Shown: positions 1 to 12,966, counted from the stretch's first letter. The stretch is DNA of 64,000 bases from Hsuehochloa calcarea (GCA_036346395.1 CM070594.1:26383385-26447384); one strand, 5' to 3'. Made by a program: numbers and translations. Notes: generated by a model not told the origin, from the letters alone.

Positions 1-322
1 GTGAGACCCCGGTTTATCCGACTTGTAATGCTTAACCACCCATTCGGTCCTAGCATCACAAAGCAGATAATCCGAGACTCGAGACATGTATACTTCCCAG
101 AAATGCAGTATACACACCCCTTTACAAAGTTCATGCATCAATTCCATTCATTCACATAGAACCGAAACATAAACAGCAATTCAGAAGATATCATAAATAA
201 AGGATAGTCATTACAAAAGAGAGGCCAACCAGCCAAATGACAAATACATAAAGAAATTTAACAGCGGAAGCAAAAGTGCCATAAGATGGCCATAAACAAA
301 AGAGCCAATCAGTGTGCCTTTA
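1..322 (-). repeat. Chromovirus 3' LTR, part left of nested element S1
   Basis: This segment becomes contiguous with 11343 onward once S1 and one CTTTA target duplication are removed, so it belongs to the same long LTR. Read on the minus strand it is the R-U5 side of the LTR. No LTR terminus with a matching target duplication is visible, so the end probably lies left of the window. No coding content is seen. Confidence 0.55.
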
Positions 323-1950
323 TGAAGGACCGAAATGGCAACAGAGGGGGGGGTGAATGGTGCAATAAAAATTAAGAACTCCCCTTTACTGTATTTAAAG
401 CAAATCTACAAAGCACTCTGGATCTCTTAAGAAGAGTGAAGCAAAAACAGAGAATCAAAATAAACTTCAGATCGTTCGCCGAAATCGGAAGGTCCGATTC
501 TACCCGGAGAGTTCCGCACTCCGGTAGTTCCGAATGCATGCGGAAGTTCCGCTCATGATAATTCCGCCGTGGACAATCGGAAGTTCCATTGTCCCGACCA
601 AGAACAAGGCGCTTCGGGTTTTTCCTAAAATCCAAAGTGCTAAATCTTGAATGCTCTTCTCTGGTCAAGTTTCACAGGACATCATCCTAAGCAATATCTT
701 GACCTCATGGAGAAGAATCGCAAACAAAGATTTAACAAACAAGCCAAAATCGGATTTCTTGAAGAAGGGGCAAGAAAGACCAAAACCCGAAATAGACACG
801 ATTCTCTGATTCCTAGTTCATGAAACTTTGAGGATACATTAGCAATATCAAAACGAATCTAGATATCAAGTCTCATGCTATTTCACAAGACGATTCAAAA
901 GATATGCCAAAACCCTAAACATTCAATATGAACGAGAAAGAGAATAGAGAAAGGCATAAGCAAGTAATCAAAACCTCGAGAGATTCATTAATAGAAATCA
1001 AAAGATTACAAAGGAAATACAGAGGAATGATTACAAGATTTTCATTCATTCTCTCTCAACTCAACAAACTCTCAAAAGGTAACACACACCCTTTCTAGAG
1101 CTAACCTAATTTTCTATCAAAAGGTCTAACCCTAACTCCAGGGTTCTCCCCTATTTATAGCCTTGGCTAATGGGCCTCCAACCCATTAAGCCCGCTATAC
1201 CCGAACGGAACCGCCTCCACTTTTGCCGCTTTGCGAAAAGACCCTTTCGCCCCTTGCGCACCTTCTGGAAGCCTCCCGTACACCTTGTTGTGCACGACTC
1301 GCAACCGCTTCAAGATTCACGCCGCCTTCGACACATCCCGACCGCTTCGACCTCAACGCCTCCTGCGCCTAGTCCGTCCACGTGTCTCGCCACGACTCCA
1401 TCTTGATGCCCCGCGATCAACACGCATAAAAACACATCACATAGCATTGCACAATATCATAGCATCAATATTTGTATAAGGCTCAAACTCATACAAAATC
1501 AAAATCACAATTTAACCTTCTACGCACATTACGAGACAATCGGAAGTTCCGCTTACCACAAATGAAGTTCCGATTTCGAACATCCGCGCTTGTCGAATTA
1601 TCGGAAGTTCGCGCTTACCATTGCGGAACTTCCGATCTTCGTAACATCCGATTTCCCGTAAATTCAATTCCGATTTTCGACTCTCTGTCGGACATATAGC
1701 GGTACTTCCGCGACACCAAAGGAAGTTCCGCACTTTAGCTCAAATGAACTCAAATCCCAGTTAAATGAAGTTCCGATTTTCATCACGGTAGTTCGATTTA
1801 TCGAACTTCCGCTCCATACATCTGCGGTAGTTCCGATTTCCACTGATTGACCGTAAACAAGTACAAGCGGAAAAACCTCAACTCTCAATCTAATCAACAC
1901 ACTTGTCAAATACTCATCACTCAGTGGAGGACCTCTCACATGGTCTCTCA
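323..1950 (-). repeat. S1 3' LTR
   Basis: It matches 9718-11337 along its whole length, starts TG and ends CA. It has a TATA-like CTATAAATAG on the minus strand at 1151-1160, and CGGAAGTTCCG-type palindromes at both ends. Differences from the other LTR cluster at CAG, CTG and CCG trinucleotides (for example 1638-1660 against 11021-11045). Confidence 0.93.
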
Positions 1951-1964
1951 ATCTCCCCCTTGAT
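1951..1964 (-). other. S1 polypurine tract
   Basis: Read on the minus strand this is CATCAAGGGGGAGAT directly before the TGAGAG start of the 3' LTR. This is the expected position for the plus-strand DNA priming site. The same tract stands before the S2 3' LTR at 44705. Confidence 0.8.
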
Positions 1965-3717
1965 GAGTATATTGACAATTACCGAAAAAGCATAAGATGA
2001 GTTTGAGATTCCAATCAACCAAGGTCTAAACAATAGAATTAAGCTCAAGACCAAGTTGACAAAAAGAGAAAGACTTGAGATGAGATGAAAGAGCAATTTT
2101 CGCACAAAACTCAAGGCTTTTCTTCAGAAGGCTTTTTCTCACAATCATTCTCCCCCTTTGGCAATAAAATCATCAATATGTAGAAAAGGGAAGAAAAAAC
2201 TACATGATGTTCATTTTAAGCATTAGGAGCCATGTAGATTATCCAAAATGACTATTGGAGAATTACACCAAGCCATAACACAGAAGAATGCTATCAAGAT
2301 CATGACAATCGATGTATAGAAGAGCTAAGACAGAAAGTCCATAATCTGATTAATGATCCAGTTCTATAGCAGGTCAAATAAGTCAAGATTGAAATCTAGC
2401 TAAAGATATCCAGGGATGATGCAAGCCATGTCAAATAATCTAAGTTGAACCAAGAAGACTCATACTGAACATTTTAGAGTGCTACCAGTTGAAGAAGGAC
2501 TCATTTTATCCAGGACTTGATCTCTTTAGAGATAAGCAATTTTAGCACATTTTTCTTTTTCTGAAGACATTTTGTTTTAAGGCTCTTTAAGGTTTTATCT
2601 CAGTAAAGCAAGCTCTGGACTAGGTGCCATCCACAACCGCCTCTGAGCTTCAACCATTTTTTTAGCCATGTGCTAGATCCCAAGCCTTATGCGACCACTC
2701 CAAGCAACAGACTTAAGGAGGTGATCTTAGGTCATCCAAGGCTCCCCCTGAGTTCATGCCTAGTGCAATGGCAAGCCGTCTCATGAGAAAGATTTGGTGA
2801 GATCAGTTTTTTCGCACAAAAGAGATCATTTTTGCTTTTGAAGTTTTTAGACCAGTGATTAGAGATAAGTCATGTTTCTTAACAAACTGACATAGCTTAC
2901 TCAAAAGTTCAAAAAGAGATTCAGGACTCAACTCAGCCTACTTGACATGGCGAAAATCATAAAAGGATAGTTTTAACTAGACTAGTCTCAAGAGCTATCA
3001 TGACAAGATTTTAATTCAAGTTTAGCATTTTGAAGTACCTTAGCATGGCAAAGACTAAACTACACATAAAAAGTCATGATAGATCTAGCAGTTTAGCATA
3101 AATCATGGCAAGATGTAAAGTAGTGAAAACAGATCATAAGGGATAATAAACAAGGCTCCATTTGATTATTATGCAATGCTTGATGAAATACACAAAAATC
3201 CAGATTCCCTTCAGAATGAGATGCATCTTTTAATTCAGGTTGTGTTATGACAAAATTAAGAGTATGGAATAGCCAAGAGTAACTCCCCCTGAACCAAAGG
3301 AACAAAAACGAGAATCTGATAAGTAAAACAGAAAAGGCAGTCCTTTAGAGCATAGAAAAGATATAGAGAAACTATCGCCGCATGATTCTTATCTACCCCA
3401 TATGATTCTAGGACTATTAGCTGATCTACACAAACACTAAGGAGCAAACACTGTCCCTGTCTACCCAAGGGTGGCCCGACCCCTGCTAGAACCTATAAGA
3501 AGTGAGTAAGCTCTACTTAGAGAGGGAAGAGACAGCTAATAAGCATCATCCTAGAAGCACAAGACAAGAAGTAGCAGTCAAAGCAATTTGGCAAGAGAAA
3601 CACTCTAACCTATGCTGGAAGGACTTCGACCCGAAATATTAAAAGAAATGAAACCAGAAAGGAGTAAGCGTATAATATAATATTATATAATATGATACAG
3701 TAGTAGCACAACGCCCC
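1965..3717 (-). other. S1 3' internal non-coding region
   Basis: This 1.75 kb between the end of pol and the 3' LTR holds no supported gene; I looked for an envelope-like reading frame and saw none. It is rich in short T/A-rich stretches. A block at 2669-2812 is strongly conserved with S2 (45572-45714) although the two elements have different LTR families, which suggests a cis-acting role. Confidence 0.7.
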
Positions 3718-6700
3718 TCACAAGTGATCGTGAAGGACAAACCACCCCAAGCTCTCCCTTGAAATGGCACCGAGAGCATCCCAGAGGCTTAGTGAAGATA
3801 TCACCAACCGGTGCTCACTCTCCACAAACTGGAGCACAATGTCACCCTTCTCTACATGGTCTCTAAGAAAGTGATATCTGATATCAATATGCTTGGTCCG
3901 AGAATGTTGCACTGGGTTCTTGGCAATGCAAATCGCAGACGTGTTATCACAATAGAGTGGAACGCAGTCGATAGATAGCCCGAAATCCTGCAGGGTCGAG
4001 ACCATCCAAAGCACTTGACTACAAAGAATCGGTCGCACAGAACGCATCGGCCTCTGCAGCGGATCGCGCAACACGGATTGCTTCCTCGACGACCGGAGAC
4101 GAGAGAAGTGCCAATGAATTGGCAAGTGCCGGCGTGCTCTTCCTATCTATCCTACACCCGAGAAAGTCTCATCGGAGAAGGCTCTAAGAGATAGACAAGA
4201 AGAGGAAGAGTACCGGATGCCATAGTCAATGGTAGCTCAAGGTACCGAAGATGCGCTTCACCGCCGACGGTGAGATACGCGAGGAGAAGCTCAAACCGAG
4301 CACAAAGACACACAGAGAAGTGTATGTCCGGTCTCGAGGTCGTGAGGTACAAGAGAGAGCCAATCATGCTCTGAACTCCTTTTGGTCAACGTGTTCGCCG
4401 CCTTCATCCGGATCCAGCAGCACCAGAGATGCCATTGGGTTGATATTGGCTTTCCATCATTCATGTCGAAACGCTTGAGAGGTCTCGAGTGTATTTGCCT
4501 TGATGAAGAAAGGTACCTCCCGAGTCTGTTTGATTTGGAAGCCAAGGAAGAAGCTCAACTCGCCCATCATGCTCATTTCAAACTCCGAGCTCATGACATC
4601 GTAAAACCGGGAAACGAGCACACGAGGAGCCGCCAAAGATAATGTCATCCACATAGATCCGACGAGCGGAAGATCGCTGCCAAGACGGCGATGAACAAGG
4701 TTTTGTCAATTTTACCCATCTCAAAACCATGGCTCAAACAGATAGGACTTAAGCCTTTCATACCAAGCTCGGGAGCTCGCTTGAGTCCATACAAAGCTTT
4801 GGAAAGCTTGTAGACATGGTTAGGTATTTGGGGTTCTCGAAACTGTGAGGTCAGTTCGACATAGACTTCTTCCTCAATAAGGCCATTGAGAAAGGCACTC
4901 TTGACATCCATCTGGAAAAGCTTGAAACCCTTAGAAGCCGCAAAGGCAAGCGAGATTCTAATGGCTTCAAGTCTAGCTACAGGGCAAAGTCTCTTCAAAT
5001 CTAGACCTCAACTTGAGAGTACCCCGAGCTACCAAATTAGCCTTGTTTCAATGACTAACCCATCTTCACTTTGCTTGTTCTTGAACACCCATTTGGTCCC
5101 AATGATATTGTGACCTTGAGGGGCTCAACAAGAGACCGACCTTGTTCCTTTCAAAGTTTTCCAATTCCTCGTGCATGGCGTTAGTCCATGACTCATCGAA
5201 AGAGCATGACAAACGCCTTTGGGCTCAAACGAGGCAACAAAGGCGTAATGGAGATGAATAGAGACATGCCGCATTTTGAACGAGTGACTCGCTCAAAGAG
5301 ATCTCCAATTATCTCGCTCAAGGATGGTCCTTTGAATGTGTCTTGGAGGTCCAGGTGAGATGAAGAAGTGGCCTCTACCTCATTAGCGCATTTAGATAGG
5401 ACAGAGCCACTAGCTTCGTAAGAAGCGAAGGTAAGGGTGATCTCCTCGAGGTGCGGTGGAAGAGGGCACCTCAAGAGGAAGAGAAGGAACTGGATCGTAA
5501 ACAACCTCATCTCCATCCTCCTCATCGTCCACAAAGATGGACTCGATCGCTCTAAGGAACTCGAGATATCGTGCCTAGTCCTGGGACCGGCCTCATCAAG
5601 GTCACCTCACTGTGTTTCTAACAATTTACTAGATTCGCAGCCTGCACTCTATAGGCACGAGAAGAAGTCGAGTAACCTGTAAAGATCCCATCACAAGATC
5701 GTGACTCGAACTTATCTAGGTTCCTGGACTTGAATAAAACACTTGCAACCAAACACACGAAAATGCGAGACTGGGTTTCGCCCATATCTCAACTCATAAG
5801 AAGTGCGATGCAAGAGTGCCCAAGAAAAACTCATTAGAAACATGACAAGCAAGAGCAATTCCTCACATTAAAACTTCCTAGGTGTAGAGTACTCATCAAG
5901 CATCGTCCCGCCATCTCGACTAAGGTACGGTTCTTCCTCTCCACAACGCCATTTTGTTGGGGGCGATGGAGACGAGCGGTGCTCTACACTGCCTCACCAC
6001 AAAACTCTCAAAGTAGGAATTCTTGAACTCGGTGCCATTATCGCGCTGAATTGCTCGTAATGCACCCGGAGCTCAACAGAAAGCCTACTAAAAGACCACG
6101 AAAAGAGTAAACGCCTCATCCTTCGAGGCTAAGAAAAACACCCAAGAATACCTCGAGAAGTCATCGACCACGACAAGTACGCACCACTTCCTCCCATCGA
6201 TCGCACTCTAGCCGGTCCCATCAGGTCCATATGGAGCGCTTGACCCGTGCATCCGTCATAGTCATCAGAATCGAGGATGTGAAGCGGCAACCATTTTGCC
6301 GCGCTTGCAAGGAGCACAAACAAGATCCTTGACCATTTTGAGTTTCGCAAACCACGAATGAGATCGTGGCCGCTAACTCGGGTCGATGATCAAATCCTAT
6401 ATGACCAAGTCTCCTATGCCGTAAAGTCAAATCACGGATTCGTAGCAATTAAACATCGGAGAGGATCACCGTAAGATCCGTAAAAATCAGCACGAAAAAT
6501 CCTCCCATAACGAGAAATCCCGCAAACTAGACTACCCAAGAATCAAGAATTTTGCAATTGTTTTTCTTAAAGCTCACCTCGAAACCGCTATCGTAAGTCG
6601 AGAGACCAAAGCGATTATATCGCAACTTACTTACTAAGGCAACATCTTTTAAAATAAAAGAATCATTAATGCTCACAAGATACCTTTAGCGATGACGCGC

Positions 6701-6960
6701 CCAAATGAAGCATCTCAAAAGGTGATCGCCTCATCACCGGAGCGCGGCTAGAGAAGAAAACCAACGAGACTCACCACCATATGACGTGAACAACCCGAGT
6801 CTACAATCCGCACCTTTCCTTCCCAAATGGCGTGACCACGAGTCAAGCAGAGTAAAGTCTCAAGATCGGGTGAATCAACAGAGATTTTGGCACCCAATAC
6901 CGAGTAACACGCGAATGATGAAGTAGTCAAGCAAGACCGACCTCTATCTACCCTACGCTC
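3718..6960 (-). pseudogene. pol: S1 pol remnant: protease, integrase, reverse transcriptase, RNase H
   Basis: Copia-type polyprotein read right to left. The protease active site DSGCSRHM is near 6800-6830. The integrase histidine/cysteine finger and the MDL..G catalytic region lie at about 6130-6450. Reverse transcriptase occupies about 4150-5110, with the motif QMDVKSAFLNG near 4900 and an intact catalytic YVDD at 4644-4655. RNase H lies at 3718-4150, with a typical YCDNTSAI start and a C-terminal VLHDHL. The reading frame is broken many times and parts of the integrase are not readable, so as given it cannot make a polyprotein. Some of the breaks sit at CAG/CTG sites and may be sequence errors. 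The order protease-integrase-RT-RNase H shows Ty1-copia. Confidence 0.88.
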
Positions 6961-6989
6961 TCACACTCAACAAGTCAAAGATCTCACTG

Positions 6990-9665
6990 TTGCTAGATCC
7001 GATCGCTATGGAAGAGCGAGTCGAAGTGCCAAGAATATGTCGATCTCGCCATGTAGCTATCTCGAAAGGAAAACGAGATCTACCCTCGTGACGGCGGAGA
7101 TTACGACCAAAGGGAGCATGAGGACGAAACTCGTAAAACTCGGAAAAACCAAGTCCTCGATGTCGCCCAAAATCATCGATGGAACAAACCTAGACCTCGT
7201 GTTGGTCTTAGGTGCACTCAAGATCCGGGTGACCTTGAATGTGCCTAAGAGACTCAACATGGTCTCTACGCGATCTTGGCGCGCTGAAGCAATGATCAAC
7301 TAAATGTCCATCTTTCCGACGAAGGTGCAATGATACTTCGCCTATACGAGGGCGCCGCAGTGGGATCACCTTGTCGTCGAAATCCTTTGAACAAAACCCA
7401 CGACTTAAAATTGACTTTCTCACCCCGGCTTAGTTTTGATCACACCGTGCTATGGTTTTGAGCACGACACGGTGGATGCTTCCTCATATCCTCCCGGATA
7501 TCATATCCTAGACCCTGATTAAATCTGCAAATTTTAGATTTGTCTAGAATGAGATTGAGCTTCTTCTTGCCTCCTACAAACCTCTCGAGAGTGTTCATAA
7601 GATACCGACACTCCGAAAGAGAGAGGTGCAAGAAGAGCAGGGGAAGAAGGGACAAGAAGGTAAGGGAGCGTAAGAAGAACCACCAACAGAGGAAAGATTG
7701 GCTTGTGCACGCACACCGACTTTGGGGGACAAATTCCCATCAAGCTAGCGATTGGTTCACGCACTAGGCGCCTCTACCAAACCCTTAGACTTCTTCCCAA
7801 AGACACACAATACAAGCAGATGATTGTGTCTCTAGAAGGTCCTTAGTTAGCTTCACACATTTTTCATCCAATGCAACCAAATCACATTTTAGTTTATTAC
7901 AATGATTGCAAGGTGAGCTAACAAGGTCCTTAGAAGCATACTGAGCCAATTTGTTATTGTGATCAATCATTTCTTGAAACTGCTTAGATACGATTCTAGT
8001 TCAAAGATTAACTTAGGACAGTTTAAACAAGAAACAACAGCTCTAGTAGCGCAACTTGAAATTCAAGAATTTTGTGATCTCGCCTGCTTTAGGTTCATCT
8101 TGAGATTATTACAATTTTCACAAGTTTCAGTGAGATCAAGCAAAGATGGTATAAAGACCTCTAAACGAATTGTCCTTAACCTCACATGAGGTGCAAGCAA
8201 GAGCCTCAACAAAGAGTGGATGAAGGAGGTGCTATCCTACTCATCTCTAATTCAGCAAGAAGGCTAATGTTCTCTACCTTAATCATGTCAAGTTCAGAGG
8301 ACACACTATCATGTAAGGTCCTTAGTTTTTCCATATCATCAATCAAAGCACAGCATGTGTCACATTCATCACGGGAGGGAGCAGATGTAAGTAAAGTGAG
8401 CTCCGTGATAGTCTAGCTACTTCCTTCTCCAACCCAACACACTTAGTCCTAGACTTAGCATGGAATCTACCTAGCTTAAGAAAAGCATCATTAAGCTGGT
8501 CATAAGTGGGACAAACCTCGTCGGAGTCGGAGTACACTCATTGTCGCTCGATTCGCCCAGAGGGCCATGAAGCACATGCCGAGAAGTTGCCGTCGCCCTG
8601 GGATCATGATCATCCTTCCCATCATCGTCCTCCACCCTCCACCTCGCCGGTGTCCAGCCGTCGAGGGCGGTGAGGACGCTGATGGAATGCCTTCTTTGCC
8701 TTCCCAAAGTTGCGAACTTCTTCTTGCCTTGATCAGTCCGAGGGCTTCGTGTTGCGTTCTTGTCGATGTAGTCGTTCTTGCTTGGACCGCCATAGTCACC
8801 TTTGCCCTTCCCAAGCTTGGGACAGCTTGCTCTGATGTGGTTGGGGCCACCACACTCAAACAAATCACAGACCTCCTCTTTACCATCCCTCCTCCTCTTG
8901 TAAGCATGAGAAAACTTCCGAGCTAGGAGGGCTAGTCGCTCATCCTCAAGTCGCTCTAATCGATCATCGCTATGTCACAGAGAGCAGCTAGGAGAACCCA
9001 CGATCGACTCGTAAGAAGATCCGTAGTGGGATCGGTGACTAAAGCCATCGATCGTGACTTCGACCTTCGAGAGACAATGTCAATCTCGTGAGTCTTGAGA
9101 CGCGAGTAAAGCGCATCAAGAGTCGTGGTCGAGAGGTCCGTGCTATCTTTGATGGTTGTCACTTTCATCTCCCAAACACGAAGATCAAGTGCGAAAAGCA
9201 TCTGTCGAGCGTTATCCGAGTCTGGGTATGTAAGACCGACCGCCGGAGGTTGCTCAAGATCTTGTGAAAACGCCAAAAGCACTCGCCAAGAGATTCACCA
9301 GAAGCATTTCAAATTTATCAGATTCACGCTTGAACCGGTCTTGTCGAACCGTCTTAATCTCGAGTGGTGCCTCATGGTATGCATCGAGGGTCACCTGGAT
9401 GTCGTAGCGTAAATCAAATGAGAAATACGATCAAACTCACTTCGCTTAAACCTCGAATGATTATGTTCCTTGCCTTAGCATTTGCCTCAACATCGCCCAT
9501 GTTTCCAAAGATTGATGTTCTCATCGGCAGAACAAAGAAATCTAACCTTCACCTTTCTCCGGATGGCATACCCCGAGCCTCGATGTAAGTTTCCATTCGC
9601 TCTTCCGTAGGGTAATCCGCACCATCAAAACTGGAGGCTTGGTGGAATACTTGTCCGCTGTTATG
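6990..9665 (-). pseudogene. gag: S1 gag remnant
   Basis: Capsid/nucleocapsid protein of the retrotransposon, read right to left from the primer site. The N-terminal part (about 9560-9660) carries the FDGADY-type start of SIRE-like Gag. The middle carries the YSRLKTHEIDIVSR segment near 9080-9140 and a nucleocapsid zinc knuckle of form CX2CX4HX4C near 8820-8860 (C.ECGGPNHIRASC). A second, more distal zinc-finger-like stretch (RRKDGHLVDHC) lies near 7290-7340, as in S2. The frame is broken repeatedly, so it is called a pseudogene. The layout matches the better-preserved gag of S2 (46104-48775). Confidence 0.82.
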
Positions 9666-9703
9666 GCTCAACCGACCGCTAAGATCTATCAAGAAGAGCT
9701 AAC

Positions 9704-9715
9704 CGCTCGATACCA
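9704..9715 (-). other. S1 primer binding site
   Basis: Read on the minus strand this is TGGTATCGAGCG, two bases inside the 5' LTR. It resembles the initiator-methionine tRNA site TGGTATCAGAGC used by most plant copia elements, but is disturbed at the CTG/CAG position. S2 is disturbed at the same base step. Confidence 0.75.
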
Positions 9716-9881
9716 ATTGAAGGACCGAAATGGCAACAGAGGGGGTGAATGGTGCAATAAAATTAAGAACTCCCTTTCATCAGATTTAAAGCAAATCTAC
9801 AAAGCACTCGGATCTCTTAAGAAGAGTGAAGCAAAAACAGAGAATCAAAATAAACTTCAGATCGTTTCATCGAAATCGGAA

Positions 9882-9982
9882 GGTCCGATTCTACCCGCCG
9901 TAGTTCCGCACTCCGTAGTTCCGAATCAGGCGGAAGTTCCGTGCTGATAGAATTCGCTGTGGACAATCGGAAGTTCCGATTG
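9882..9982. repeat. S1 palindrome cluster in U5
   Basis: It contains several CGGAAGTTCCG-like palindromes and half-sites, the best being AATCGGAAGTTCCGATT at about 9965-9981. The same cluster, more disturbed, is at 478-590 in the other LTR. Confidence 0.75.
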
Positions 9983-10534
9983 TCCCGACCAAGAACAAGG
10001 CGCTGTGTTTTTCCTAAAATTCAAAGTGCTAAATCTTGAATGCTCTTCTCTGGTCAAGTTTCACAGACATCATCCTAAGCAATATCTTGACCTCATGGAG
10101 AAGAATCGCAAACAAAGATTTAACAAACAAGCCAAAATCGGATTTCTTGAAGAAGGGCAAGAAAGACCAAAACCCAAATAGACACGATTCTCTCGATTCC
10201 TAGTTCATGAAACTTTGAGGATACATTAGCAATATCAAAACGAATCTAGATATCAAGTTTCATGCTATTTCACAAGACGATTCAAAAGATATGCCAAAAC
10301 CCTAAACATTCAATATGAACGAAAGAGAATAGAGAAAGGCATAAGCAAGTAATCAAAACCTCGTAGATTCATTAATAGAAATCAAAAGATTACAAAGGAA
10401 ATACAGAGGAATGATTACAAGATTTTCATTCATTCTCTCTCAACTCAACAAACTCTCAAAAAGGTAACACACACCCTTTCTAGAGCTAACCCTAATTTTC
10501 TATCAAAAGGTCTAACCCTAACCTGTGGTTCTCC

Positions 10535-10544
10535 CTATTTATAG
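10535..10544 (-). promoter_or_regulatory. S1 LTR TATA box
   Basis: CTATAAATAG on the minus strand, identical to 1151-1160 in the other LTR. It lies about 0.8 kb from the LTR start, as expected for the border of U3 and R. Confidence 0.7.
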
Positions 10545-10918
10545 CCTTGGCTAATGGGCCTCCAACCCATTAAGCCCGCTATACCCGAACGGAACCGCCT
10601 CCACTTTTGCCGCTTATAAAAGACCCTTCGCCTTTGCGCACCTTTCCGAAGCCTCCGTACACCTTGTTGTGCACGACTGCAACCGCTTCAAGATTCACGC
10701 CGCCTTCGACACATCCCGACCGCTTCGACCTCAACGCCTCGCGCTTAGTCCGTCCACGTGTCTCGCCACGACTCCATCTTGATGCCCCGCAACAACACAG
10801 CATAAAAACACATCACATAGCATTGCACAATATCATAGCATCAATATTTGTATAAGGCTCAAACTCATACAAAATCAAAATCACAATTTAACCTTCTCTG
10901 CACAGTTCTGGAGACAAT

Positions 10919-11240
10919 CGGAAGTTCCGCTCTTACCACAGCGGAAGTTCCGATTTCCGGAACATCCGCACTTGTCAGAATTATCGGAAGTTCCGCGCTT
11001 ACCATTGCGGAACTTCCGATCTTCAGAACATCCGATTTCCCAGAAATTCAATTCCGATTTTCGACTCTCCTGTCAGACATAGCGGTACTTCCGCGACACC
11101 AGGTGCGGAAGTTCCGCACTTTAGCTCAAACAGAACTCAAATCCCAGATTAAACAGAAGTTCCGATTTTCATCACCGGTAGTTCCGATTTATCTAACTTC
11201 CGCCCATACATCGCGTAGTTCCGATTTCCGATTCAAAGAA
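10919..11240. repeat. S1 palindrome array in U3 (CGGAAGTTCCG)
   Basis: Sites with the frame CGG-N5-CCG occur at 10919-10929, 10942-10952, 10985-10995, 11008-11018, 11083-11093 and 11106-11116, with half-sites to 11240. Most are CGGAA-G-TTCCG or its centre-flipped form, and the site at 11105-11117 is extended to GCGG...CCGC. They lie about 370-600 bp upstream of the TATA box. Confidence 0.85.
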
Positions 11241-12966
11241 GCAAAAGACAAACAGAAAAACCTCAACTCTCAATCTAATCAACACACTTGTCAAATACTC
11301 ATCACTCAGAGTGGAGGACCTCTCACATGGTCTCTCACTTTAACCCACAAGGCAACCGACCAGACCGCCAAGCTAGTCGTCGAATCCACAGCACAACTCA
11401 CAAAAGTGAGGCCCTTGGGGCTCACCTTCTTCCTCTGCAGAACAAAAGCAAATTTTCAAAAAAACGGGTGAGTACTTTGAATGTACTACGCAAGATATAT
11501 AAGAATGATAATGAGACCAATAATAACTATATGCAAGCTTATTTAAGTGGAGCAGATTAGGACTCAAATTTTTAAGCATAAAGCAGGTTTTATTTGCAAT
11601 AATGTAGTACATTGAAAAGCAAGTTAACAAATCTGTTTTTAATGTTCAAATAAACGTAAATGACAACAATATAACAAAGAGATAGACAACAACAATCCCG
11701 AAGTGACTAAAACATTAGCCACCACAACAATAGCATGAATTACCCATTCATGCCAACCATGTCAAATTTTAATTTTGAAAAGGTTGTAGTCTAGTTCTTG
11801 CACGACCTACCAAGCATGTCCATAACCTAGGGCGAGGCTATTCGAATAGTTTTATCCCCGCAGGGTGTACCAATGTACCCACACGCCAGACCGCCTTTTG
11901 CCACTAGATTCAAAGACACTTCGTAGGTATGCTTCAAGACGGCTAAGTCCTACGAGACATTTCCAATATTGTGAATTATTCACGAGCCGCCTGTATGGAT
12001 AGAAACTCATACGCTGTGTCTGAGTCATTGTAAAGCCTCGGTCAACTACCCGCCGCAGTAAAGCCTTGGACAACTACAATATTCCTCGAGGTGGAGAGCC
12101 TACCCTAATCTCCACCACCGCACACCCAACACAAGAACACGAACACATATCATGTTTCACACAACACACACAACCCCCTCCTGCGACTCGAGATAACCCA
12201 CGCCAAAGTACTAAGTCAAGAGAGGTCCCATATCCTCTCGTGGTTAGCACGCATAAGCGCTTGGCTTAGTGACACAAGTAACACTTCGGTCCTTAGGGAC
12301 CTGGCACCTTTCCTTGTCACACCCAACAATCACACCAACATGCCATTGTGTTTAAGTCAAATCATTTTGTTTCATTTTCGTTTTTACAAAACTAAAGCAT
12401 AAGGTGCCGAACCAAAATAAACAAAATGATTTGTGTGATCAAGGTCATCGACTAAGTCGATAGCCGCCCAATTCTACAGTAGCTAAGCATTTCTAAGCAT
12501 GACATCGAAAAGACAATAAAGAGCATAATTAAATCACCGGCTCTAATTCACCAAATATATTAATAACTTAGGGTTGTGGCGGGGTAACAATTTAATGGCA
12601 ACAATGCATTAGGAATAACTACCTCTAAGCAGACAAAAATAATTGGACACAAAAGCAATGCATACATATAATTTGTAAACAAGATATTAGACTTTGAAAG
12701 TAATGGGACATTTATGATCAAACATCTTGCTCACTTTCTTTGTGGGTCAAGGTGTTGCCGAGGATCAATAATATTATCAACGTGCTCTTCGGATCCTAAC
12801 GAGAAAGCAAAAAGCAACCGATAAGAACGAATAAAACGCAAAGACCCAACAGTAAACCTTCTCCAAAAATTCTAAAATTTTTACAGTAGCAAGGTCTTGA
12901 TTTATAATGAATTTAGCAACAAGAACCAATTGATTTGGATTCTCAATGCTAAAGATACGACCAAGA

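Larger units (their letters stand above)
323..11337 (-). mobile_element. SIRE/Maximus-like Ty1-copia element S1, complete, inside chromovirus LTR
   Basis: The element has two LTRs of about 1.62 kb (323-1950 and 9718-11337), TG...CA ends, and a perfect 5-bp target duplication CTTTA at 318-322 and 11338-11342. A methionine-initiator-tRNA-like primer site abuts the right LTR and a polypurine tract abuts the left one, so it reads right to left. Inside are gag with zinc knuckles, then protease, integrase, reverse transcriptase and RNase H in the copia order, then 1.8 kb of non-coding DNA. The coding region is interrupted by many frameshifts. Total length is 11,015 bp. The SIRE/Maximus assignment rests on the long gag, the long LTRs and the long 3' non-coding region. 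Confidence 0.92.
9718..11337 (-). repeat. S1 5' LTR
   Basis: Right-hand LTR with TG...CA ends, matching 323-1950. U3 is at the right end (11337 down to about 10545) and carries the main palindrome cluster. A TATA box at 10535-10544 marks the transition to R. Near its left end is a G-rich U5 block (9741-9757) that is shared with S2. Confidence 0.93.

Noticed and set aside
231..237. Possible left end of the chromovirus LTR (CCAAA then TGACAA)
   Set aside because: The pentamer matches the right flank TCAAA at only four of five bases and the sequence to the left looks like more LTR, so the end is left open.
231..1479. Short frames in the S1 3' LTR (for example 78 and 82 codons near 1170-1479)
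   Set aside because: They lie in LTR sequence and are not kept in the other LTR in the same form.
1965..3717. Possible envelope-like gene after S1 pol, as in some SIRE elements
   Set aside because: Only short frames without signal peptide or membrane segments that I could support.
10848..11471. 207-codon plus-strand frame across S1 LTR end
   Set aside because: It follows the repeated GGAAGTTCC units and crosses the LTR border into chromovirus LTR; not a gene.
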